Shown: piece after piece, positions 57,941 to 64,000 of the stretch | Position numbering within the stretch: position 1 is the first letter of the stretch | Layout: each line of letters begins with the position of its first letter | Source of the DNA: Pectobacterium betavasculorum | GTDB lineage: Bacteria; Pseudomonadota; Gammaproteobacteria; Enterobacterales; Enterobacteriaceae | Assembly: GCF_000749845.1 (NCBI RefSeq) | Contig: NZ_JQHM01000001.1 | Span: forward strand, 744,001-808,000 | Length of the DNA stretch: 64,000 bases | Direction: 5' to 3' | Notes under the pieces: model-generated | Databases searched by the model: none | What the model saw: only the letters and a program-made list of their open reading frames with translations | Told to the model about the DNA's origin: nothing | Position numbers and translations under genes: made by a program

Positions 57941-57970
57941 AGTTCAGCGGAACTTTCTTTTTAGTTTTTT
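57941..57970 (+). terminator. Weak terminator downstream of ruvB
   Basis: AGTTC-AGCG-GAACT is a short 5-bp stem followed by the T-rich TTCTTTTTAGTTTTTT. It ends nine bases before the convergent znuB stop. Confidence 0.45.
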
Positions 57971-57978
57971 GTTGTTGG

Positions 57979-58764
57979 TTAGGCGGGTTGTGGCTTGAGC
58001 AGGCTGACAATAAACAGCAGCGATGCACACAGTACTACCGACGGTCCGGCTGGCGTATTGTAGCCAGCCGAGAACGCCAAACCGCCTGTCACGGCAATGA
58101 TTCCAACAATAATGGCGATGCTCGCCATTTGTTCCGGTGTCCGTGCGAAACGTCTGGCGCTAGCGGCGGGAATAATCAACAGCGACGTAATGATTAATGC
58201 ACCAACAAATTTCATGGCGATACCAATCGTTAATGCGGTAGTCAGCATTAAAAGCAGCTTGGTGCGCTGTAATTTCACGCCGTCGACGTATGCCAGTTCT
58301 GGGCTAATCGTCATGGAAAGCAGCGCACGCCATTGCCAACGCATAACGGCAATAACGACCATCACACCAGCACCGATAACCCACAGATCCTCTGTTGTAA
58401 CGGAGAGTAAATCGCCAAATAGGTAGGCCATTAAATCCACGCGCACGTTATTCATCAGGCTAACGACAACTAACCCAAGCGACAGGGCGCTATGTGCCAT
58501 GATGCCGAGTAACGTATCGACGGCCAGATAGGGACGGCGCTCGAGCCAAACGAGGCCTAATGCCAGAATGAGCGTCACGGCAATGACGGCAGAAAAGAGG
58601 TTAATATTCAGTAACAGACCGAATGCGACGCCAAGTAAGGACGCGTGCGCCAGCGTATCGCCAAAATAAGACATCCGTCGCCAGACGACGAACGAACCGA
58701 GCGGACCTGCCGCAATCGCCAACAAAACCCCTGCCAGCCAACCGGGAAACAACAGTTCTATCAT
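57979..58764 (-). CDS. znuB: Zinc ABC transporter permease ZnuB
   Basis: Inner-membrane permease of the high-affinity ZnuABC zinc importer, with about eight to nine helices. The N-terminus [47 protein letters not shown] carries the conserved family start and the ABC-3 permease GDTLAH segment. The cytoplasmic EAA-like region lies near [31 protein letters not shown]. The length is 261 aa, as in E. coli. It overlaps the znuC stop by four bases. Confidence 0.96.
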   Translation of the reverse strand: MIELLFPGWLAGVLLAIAAGPLGSFVVWRRMSYFGDTLAHASLLGVAFGLLLNINLFSAVIAVTLILALGLVWLERRPYLAVDTLLGIMAHSALSLGLVVVSLMNNVRVDLMAYLFGDLLSVTTEDLWVIGAGVMVVIAVMRWQWRALLSMTISPELAYVDGVKLQRTKLLLMLTTALTIGIAMKFVGALIITSLLIIPAASARRFARTPEQMASIAIIVGIIAVTGGLAFSAGYNTPAGPSVVLCASLLFIVSLLKPQPA

Positions 58765-59519
58765 GCGTCGTTTCCACCTTGTCTCTTTAGAATGATACGT
58801 CCTTGCAGGTCATGACGATGATTATGATGGTGGCGGTAGATCGCCAATTGCTCCGCACCGCGATGGCCAAACATCGCTAAAAATTCGGGATGAAGGGAAA
58901 CAACCTCAGGCGTGCCGGAGCAGCAAACATGTTGATTAAGGCAGAGAACTTCATCGGTTTTCGCCATCACCAGATGCAGATCGTGTGACACCATCAGCAC
59001 GCCGCAGTGGAATTCCTGCCGCAGTTGGTTAATCAGATCATACAGCGCCAGCTGCCCATTGACGTCGACCCCTTGTGTCGGCTCATCCAGAACCAGAAGT
59101 TGCGGTTGGTTGAGTAGTGCACGAGCCAACAGCACGCGCTGGGTTTCTCCACCGGAGAGTTTCTGCATCGGCTGTTCAAGCAGATGTGCAGCCTGAACAC
59201 GTTTAAGGGCAGGTAAGATATCCTGCTTTTTCACGCTCGGTCGCAGTTGCATAAAACGGCTGACGGTCAAGGGCAGGGTGGAATCCAGATGTAGCTTCTG
59301 CGGAACGTAGCCAATTCGCAGTGCGGGATCCCGAACGAGTGAACCGGAGGTAGGGGAAAGTAGCCCCAATACCACGCGCACCAGCGTCGATTTCCCTGCG
59401 CCATTCGGCCCCAGTAGCGTCAGAATTCGACCAGCCTGTAGAGTCAACGAGATATTTGACAGGATCTTCCGGCTGCCAAATGTTACTGAAATATTATTAA
59501 GTGATACCAATGTGGACAT
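58761..59519 (-). CDS. znuC: Zinc ABC transporter ATPase ZnuC
   Basis: ATPase of the ZnuABC importer. The start [15 protein letters not shown] gives 252 aa (E. coli 251); an upstream ATG at 59597 would read back through the Zur box and is rejected. Walker A is [16 protein letters not shown], the signature [17 protein letters not shown], Walker [13 protein letters not shown] and the switch MVSHDLHLV. The C-terminal His-rich end [15 protein letters not shown] is typical of ZnuC and may sense or bind zinc. Divergent from znuA, sharing the Zur operator. Confidence 0.96.
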   Translation of the reverse strand: MSTLVSLNNISVTFGSRKILSNISLTLQAGRILTLLGPNGAGKSTLVRVVLGLLSPTSGSLVRDPALRIGYVPQKLHLDSTLPLTVSRFMQLRPSVKKQDILPALKRVQAAHLLEQPMQKLSGGETQRVLLARALLNQPQLLVLDEPTQGVDVNGQLALYDLINQLRQEFHCGVLMVSHDLHLVMAKTDEVLCLNQHVCCSGTPEVVSLHPEFLAMFGHRGAEQLAIYRHHHNHRHDLQGRIILKRQGGNDA

Positions 59520-59542
59520 ATAATTCGGTTTGCATAACCCAT

Positions 59543-59565
59543 GTAATGTTATATTATAACAAATA
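59543..59565. promoter_or_regulatory. Zur operator between znuC and znuA
   Basis: GTAATGTTATATTATAACAA is centred on the perfect palindrome TGTTATA-T-TATAACA (59547-59561). It matches the enterobacterial Zur consensus GAAATGTTATANTATAACAT in its core and sits in the 76-bp divergent promoter region, so Zur-Zn should repress both znuCB and znuA. Confidence 0.88.
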
Positions 59566-59595
59566 ACACAATAAAAATCGACGGGATCGACCTTC

Positions 59596-60585
59596 ATGCA
59601 GCTATCTATTCAACAAAAAAAATGGTTAAAAAGTGTGTTTGTTGCCAGTGCGCTACTCGCAAGCGGGATATCAATCAATGCAGCATCCGCTACGGTCATT
59701 ACTTCAATTCGTCCTTTGGGATTCATTGCGTCGGCTATTGCCGATGGCGTGAGGCCAACCGAGGTTTTGTTACCTGATGGCGCATCGCCCCACGATTATG
59801 CCTTGCGCCCGTCTGATGTCCAGCGTTTACAGTCCGCCGAACTGGTGATTTGGGTTGGGCCGGAAATGGAAGCGTTTCTCGGGAAACCGTTAGCGAAAAT
59901 TTTACCTGCAAAGCAGATCGCGCTTTCCGCGCTGCCAGCCATTAAATCTGAGCTGGAAAAAGAGGCCGGACATGACCATGACGATGCACAGGATGAGCAT
60001 GAAAAAGGCCACGTTCACAGTAATACTGCCCATGATGACGGTGACGATGGTCACCATCATAGTGAGTACAATATGCACATTTGGCTCTCGCCGGAGATGA
60101 CAAAACAGGCGGCAATTGCCATTCATGCAAAATTATTGGAACTTATGCCTCAGAATAAGGACAAACTAGACGCGAATCTGCTTTATTTCACGGATAAAAT
60201 TGCGCAAGCAGATGAAAAAATTGTTAAGATGCTAGCGCCTGTGCAGGGTAAAGGGTATTTCGTGTTTCATGATGCCTATGGCTATTTTGAGAAGCATTAC
60301 GGGTTAAGCCCCTTGGGACACTTCACGGTTAATCCCGAAATCCAACCTGGCGCACAGCGTTTACATCAAATACGAACACAGTTGGTTGAGCATAAAGCCG
60401 TATGCGTTTTTGCTGAACCGCAATTCAGGCCAGCCGTTATTAATGCTGTTGCCAAGGGAACCGACGTACGCTCGGGTGTGCTCGATCCATTGGGAAGCAA
60501 CATTGCACTGGGTAGAGATAGCTATGCTGATTTCCTATTGCAGCTATCGAACCAGTATGTGAGCTGTCTGGAGGAAAAATCATGA
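59596..60585 (+). CDS. znuA: Periplasmic zinc-binding protein ZnuA
   Basis: Cluster A-I/C-type solute-binding protein that captures Zn2+ in the periplasm for ZnuBC. The signal peptide extends to about SINAASA near residues 28-32. Zinc ligands appear in [14 protein letters not shown] (His), NMHIWLSPE (His) and [12 protein letters not shown] (His). The flexible loop is rich in His and Asp ([23 protein letters not shown]) and somewhat longer than in E. coli. The length is 329 aa (E. coli 310). mepM starts 12 bases after its stop codon. Confidence 0.95.
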   Translation: MQLSIQQKKWLKSVFVASALLASGISINAASATVITSIRPLGFIASAIADGVRPTEVLLPDGASPHDYALRPSDVQRLQSAELVIWVGPEMEAFLGKPLAKILPAKQIALSALPAIKSELEKEAGHDHDDAQDEHEKGHVHSNTAHDDGDDGHHHSEYNMHIWLSPEMTKQAAIAIHAKLLELMPQNKDKLDANLLYFTDKIAQADEKIVKMLAPVQGKGYFVFHDAYGYFEKHYGLSPLGHFTVNPEIQPGAQRLHQIRTQLVEHKAVCVFAEPQFRPAVINAVAKGTDVRSGVLDPLGSNIALGRDSYADFLLQLSNQYVSCLEEKS

Positions 60586-60597
60586 GGATACGAATAA

Positions 60598-61920
60598 GTG
60601 CAGCAGATAGTCCGAACTATCGCTCTGGCGTATAACAGCTTACCTCGGCCCCATCGCGTCATGCTGGGGTCGCTTACCGTTGTCACATTGGCCGTTGCTG
60701 TTTGGCGGCCTTTTGTTTATCCCCACGTTGATGACGCGCCCGTCATCGTAAAAGATATCGACCTGGAAACCAGTCAGCTACGAACCCTGACGCCAGAAGC
60801 CAGTGAACCGATAGACCAACCTTCACCTGATGACGACATTCCGCAAGATGAGCTGGATGATAAAGTTGCCGATGAAAGCGGCGTACATGAGTACGTCGTC
60901 TCTACAGGCGATACCTTAAGCAGCATTTTGACCCAGTACGGTATTGATATTGCGGATGTTACCCAGCTTGCGGATCAGAATAAAGATTTGCGTAACCTGA
61001 AAATTGGTCAGCAAATCTCGTGGGCTCTGGGAGATAATGGCGACCTGCAAAGTTTGACCTGGCAGATGTCTCGTCGTGAAACACGAATTTATGAGCGTGT
61101 AGGCAACGATTTTAAAGAGCGTGTCGAGACGCTAAAAGGCGAGTGGCGTAACAGCGTTCTGAATGGTAGGGTCAGTGGCAGTTTTGTCAGCAGTGCGAAA
61201 AATGCTGGTTTGACGAGCACAGAAGTGCGAGACGTGATCAAAGCGCTGCAGTGGCAGTTGGATTTTCGCAAATTACGTAAAGACGACACGTTTTCTGTCC
61301 TGATGTCCCGTGAAATGCTTGATGGCAAAAGTGAACAAAGTGAACTGATCGGTGTTCGCCTGAATACCGGCGGTAAAGACTACTACGCTATTCGTGCAGA
61401 AGACGGTAAATTCTATGATCGCGAAGGTTCTGGTTTGACGCGTGGGTTTATGCGTTTCCCGACCATGAAACAATTCCGTATTTCCTCCAACTTCAATCCG
61501 CGTCGTTTGAACCCGGTGACTGGGCGTGTTGCACCGCATAAAGGTGTCGATTTTGCCATGCCTGTCGGTTCACCCGTTCTGGCCGTTGGGGATGGTGAAG
61601 TGGTGATTGCAAAACGCAGCGGTGCTGCGGGTAATTATGTTGCCATCCGTCATGGTCGCCAGTACACCACGCGCTACATGCATATGCACCGTATCCTGGT
61701 GAAACCAGGGCAGAAAGTGAAACGCGGCGATCGCATTGGATTATCCGGTAATACAGGGCGTTCTACAGGCCCGCATCTGCACTACGAATTCTGGATCAAC
61801 CAGCAGGCGGTAAACCCGCTGACGGCTAAACTGCCGCGTTCTGAAGGGCTGGCGGGTAAAGAACGTCGTGATTATCTGGCGCAGGTGAAGGAAGTGGTGC
61901 CGCAGCTTAAGTTTGATTAA
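60598..61920 (+). CDS. mepM: Murein DD-endopeptidase MepM
   Basis: LytM-domain peptidoglycan hydrolase (formerly YebA) that cleaves D-Ala-mDap cross-links to allow wall growth. It has an N-terminal membrane anchor (MLGSLTVVTLAVAVW, about residues 21-35). A LysM-like/OapA region follows (VHEYVVSTGDTLSSILTQYGI), and the C-terminal M23 domain has zinc ligands in HKGVDFAMPVG and GPHLHYEFW. The start is GTG 60598; the length is 440 aa, equal to E. coli. The znuA-mepM arrangement, as in E. coli, suggests zinc-linked expression of a zinc enzyme. Confidence 0.95.
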   Translation: MQQIVRTIALAYNSLPRPHRVMLGSLTVVTLAVAVWRPFVYPHVDDAPVIVKDIDLETSQLRTLTPEASEPIDQPSPDDDIPQDELDDKVADESGVHEYVVSTGDTLSSILTQYGIDIADVTQLADQNKDLRNLKIGQQISWALGDNGDLQSLTWQMSRRETRIYERVGNDFKERVETLKGEWRNSVLNGRVSGSFVSSAKNAGLTSTEVRDVIKALQWQLDFRKLRKDDTFSVLMSREMLDGKSEQSELIGVRLNTGGKDYYAIRAEDGKFYDREGSGLTRGFMRFPTMKQFRISSNFNPRRLNPVTGRVAPHKGVDFAMPVGSPVLAVGDGEVVIAKRSGAAGNYVAIRHGRQYTTRYMHMHRILVKPGQKVKRGDRIGLSGNTGRSTGPHLHYEFWINQQAVNPLTAKLPRSEGLAGKERRDYLAQVKEVVPQLKFD

Positions 61921-61938
61921 CGATATTGACTGCATGTT

Positions 61939-61970
61939 ATGCCGGTGGCTTGCTGCCGGCATTTTCATTT
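61939..61970 (+). terminator. Rho-independent terminator of znuA-mepM
   Basis: ATGCCGG-TGGCTTGCTG-CCGGCAT followed by TTTCATTT, 18 bases after the mepM stop. Confidence 0.65.
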
Positions 61971-62108
61971 GTAGAATATTTGATAGAACATCGGTTCCTG
62001 ATTTTTTATTGTCGTGTAGACGTGTTTTTGCATAATTGTCAGTAAGTGTTGCTAAACGCCAAGCGGCAATTATGATTAGATTTATTGATTGAATTGAAGA
62101 GTTTAGGC

Positions 62109-63086
62109 ATGGAAAAAGAAAAAAAATCGAACGCTGAATTTGTTCCCCAGTTTCAACGCGCCTTTTTTCATCCGCGCTATTGGGGTGTTTGGTTAGGTGT
62201 TGGCGTGATGGCACTTACAGCCTATATCCCTGCGCGGTTAAGAAACCCTGTGCTGGGTGGGTTAGGGCGTTTTGTCGGGAGAATATCAAAAGGTGCTCGC
62301 CGTCGTGCCCGCATTAATCTGCTGTATTGCATGCCAGAGTTAACGGAAGCACAGCGTGAAGCTATCATCGATGACATGTTTGCGACGGCACCTCAGTCGA
62401 TGATCATGATGGTCGAAGTTGGGATTCGTAATCCAAATAAAATCGAGAAATATGTTCGTTGGCACGGCGGAGACATTCTTGAACGTATTAAAGCGCAAGA
62501 GAAGAACGTGATTTTTCTGGTTCCGCACGGATGGGGCGTCGATATCCCTGCGATGTTGCTGACTTCTCGCGGACAGCGCATGGCGGCGATGTTCCATAAT
62601 CAGAAGAATGCGCTGGTGGATTATTGGTGGAATCGGCTACGCCGTCGTTTTGGTGGCCGCATCCATGCTCGCAACGACGGTATTAAGCCGTTTATCAGCT
62701 CTGTACGCTCAGGATGCTGGGGTTATTACTTACCCGATCAAGATCACGGCCCTGAACACAGCGAGTTCGTTGATTTCTTTGCAACCTATAAAGCAACGCT
62801 GCCTGCTGTTGGACGGCTAATGAAAGTGTGTCGGGCTGATATTGTGCCGTTGTTTCCAGTATATAACGCCAAAGATGGTTGCCTGGATGTGTTTATTCGC
62901 CCGCCGATGGATGATTTAGCGGATGCGGATGATGCATACATTGCGAGGCGTATGAATGAAGAAGTCGAAATTCTGGTCAGGCCAAATCCAGAGCAGTACA
63001 CCTGGATTCTGAAGCTGTTGAAGACCCGCAAGCCGGGTGAGATTGAGCCATATTGCCGCGATGAATTATACCGCAACAAGAAGTGA
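62109..63086 (+). CDS. lpxM: Lipid A acyltransferase LpxM
   Basis: Late acyltransferase (formerly MsbB) that adds the final secondary acyl chain, usually myristate, to Kdo2-lipid A at the inner membrane. The start MEKEKKSNAEFVPQF gives 325 aa (E. coli 323); an ATG at 62085 would add eight residues unlike the family. The HX4D catalytic motif is VPHGWGVDIPAML, with MAAMFHNQKNALVDYWW, RRRFGGRIHARNDGIKPF and PDQDHGPEHSEFVDFFATYKATLPAVGRLMK downstream. It has one N-terminal membrane segment. Followed by a bidirectional terminator shared with pykA. Confidence 0.96.
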   Translation: MEKEKKSNAEFVPQFQRAFFHPRYWGVWLGVGVMALTAYIPARLRNPVLGGLGRFVGRISKGARRRARINLLYCMPELTEAQREAIIDDMFATAPQSMIMMVEVGIRNPNKIEKYVRWHGGDILERIKAQEKNVIFLVPHGWGVDIPAMLLTSRGQRMAAMFHNQKNALVDYWWNRLRRRFGGRIHARNDGIKPFISSVRSGCWGYYLPDQDHGPEHSEFVDFFATYKATLPAVGRLMKVCRADIVPLFPVYNAKDGCLDVFIRPPMDDLADADDAYIARRMNEEVEILVRPNPEQYTWILKLLKTRKPGEIEPYCRDELYRNKK

Positions 63087-63114
63087 GATGAGTCACGGAT
63101 AGACGCGCATCGAT

Positions 63115-63147
63115 AAAAAAGCCGGACGAGAAATCGTCCGGCTTTTT
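63115..63147. terminator. Bidirectional terminator between lpxM and pykA
   Basis: AAAAAAGCCGGACGA-GAAA-TCGTCCGGCTTTTT has a perfect 9-bp GC-rich core, a GNRA-type loop and A/T tracts on both sides. Confidence 0.92.
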
Positions 63148-63223
63148 ACTATCATACATTTACCATCACGCTATTATTATCACAATTACCGTCCGTTAAC
63201 TTAGTAGCGGACGGCTAAAATGA

Positions 63224-64000
63224 TTATTCCACGCGCAGGATACGGATTGTGTTGGTGGTGCCTACGGTGCCCATGATGTCGCCCTGTGTGACGATAACTA
63301 GATCCCCAGACATCAGGAACCCTTTGTCACGCAGTAGGATCACTGCATCATTGGCGGCAGCAACGCCGTCTGTATAGCTGTCGAAATGCACGGGGGTTAC
63401 GCCACGATACAGCGCGGTCAGGTTCAGCGTATGCTCATGACGAGACATTGCGAAAATCGGCAGGCCGGAACTGATACGGGACATCATCAGGGCGGTGCGG
63501 CCTGATTCCGTCATGGCGATCAGCGCAGTAACCCCTTTCAGGTGGTTAGCTGCATACATGGAAGACATCGCGATGGATTCTTCAGTATTATCAAACTGTA
63601 CATCAAGGCGGTGTTTGGATACGTTGATGCTTGGGATTTTCTCCGCACCTAAACACACTTTTGCCATCGCCGCGACGGTTTCAGCAGGATATTGACCCGC
63701 GGCGGTTTCTGCTGACAGCATTACGGCATCGGTGCCATCTAACACGGCGTTGGCGACGTCCATTACCTCGGCGCGCGTTGGCATCGGGTTGGTGATCATC
63801 GATTCCATCATCTGCGTGGCGGTAATGACAGCACGGTTCAGTTGACGAGCACGACGGATCAACTTCTTCTGAATCCCTACCAGCTCAGGGTCGCCGATTT
63901 CAACGCCCAAATCGCCTCTGGCGACCATTACCACGTCGGAAGCCAGAATAATGTCATCCATTGCGGCATCTGAACAGACGGCTTCAGCGCGTTCAACTTT
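63224..64000 (-). CDS. pykA: Pyruvate kinase II, C-terminal part (gene runs off the right edge)
   Basis: The last 258 codons and stop of a ~480-aa glycolytic enzyme converting phosphoenolpyruvate and ADP to pyruvate and ATP. The frame stays open to position 64000 and reads [20 protein letters not shown], as in E. coli PykA. Visible motifs are [22 protein letters not shown] and the active-site signature [40 protein letters not shown]. The C-terminal allosteric domain ends [10 protein letters not shown]. The neighbour lpxM supports pykA over pykF. The 5' end and promoter lie outside the window. Confidence 0.96.
   Translation of the reverse strand, partial: KVERAEAVCSDAAMDDIILASDVVMVARGDLGVEIGDPELVGIQKKLIRRARQLNRAVITATQMMESMITNPMPTRAEVMDVANAVLDGTDAVMLSAETAAGQYPAETVAAMAKVCLGAEKIPSINVSKHRLDVQFDNTEESIAMSSMYAANHLKGVTALIAMTESGRTALMMSRISSGLPIFAMSRHEHTLNLTALYRGVTPVHFDSYTDGVAAANDAVILLRDKGFLMSGDLVIVTQGDIMGTVGTTNTIRILRVE

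Overview
The window is chromosomal DNA of an enteric gammaproteobacterium. Nearly every protein can be recognised as an orthologue of an Escherichia coli K-12 protein of almost the same length. The gene order is a mosaic of E. coli blocks joined at new points. Moderate GC, the repeat families and the mixture of blocks fit a soft-rot enterobacterium (Pectobacterium, family Pectobacteriaceae) best. That genus call is my inference from memory of such genomes, not a computed match. I see no prophage, insertion sequence, CRISPR array, secretion island or rRNA operon.

Layout. (1) Positions 1-32.7 kb follow the E. coli 21-minute order: ycbJ (3' end), elyC, cmoM-mukF-mukE-mukB (tRNA wobble methylation and chromosome condensation), ldtD, ycbK, gloC, aspC, the ompF-type porin, asnS, pncB, pepN, pyrD, zapC, ycbX, rlmKL, uup, pqiABC and rmf. 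(2) At 33-36.7 kb the order breaks: a single-Cache chemoreceptor, tRNA-Ser(GGA), ycdX and ycdY. (3) At 36.8-43.1 kb comes the block yceB, grxB, mdtH / rimJ, yceH, a decayed mviM, murJ. (4) From 43.2 kb to the end the order is the E. coli 41-42-minute block: argS / yecM, cutC / cmoB-cmoA, yecN, yecE, an EAL-HDOD protein, aspS-nudB-yebC-ruvC, ruvAB, znuCB / znuA-mepM, lpxM and the 3' part of pykA, which runs off the right edge.

How the genes work together. The two tRNA-wobble steps are split: cmoA and cmoB make carboxy-SAM and use it at 47-49 kb, and cmoM methylates the product at 1.1 kb. MukBEF is a complete condensin operon. Envelope functions recur: ElyC, LdtD, MepM and MurJ act on peptidoglycan or its precursor, PqiABC on lipid transport, LpxM on lipid A, and the porin on permeability. 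Zinc uptake (znuABC) sits around a clear Zur box. RuvC is made with aspS/nudB/yebC, while ruvAB follows a LexA-type operator that overlaps the ruvC terminator.

What is unusual lies mainly between genes. Three copies of a ~180-bp repeat (8453-8632, 21003-21186, 28421-28603) share a multi-hairpin core. Their outer arms differ in sequence from copy to copy, yet each copy's two arms remain complementary to each other; a shorter relative lies at 43085-43154. Downstream of tRNA-Ser the terminator is duplicated around a ~116-nt multi-stem segment. mviM is an internally deleted pseudogene. An unassigned 39-residue membrane peptide may be encoded at 45172-45291. PqiA carries a His-rich N-terminal extension. 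I found no clear multi-gene system of unknown function; the repeat family is the best candidate for something not yet explained.
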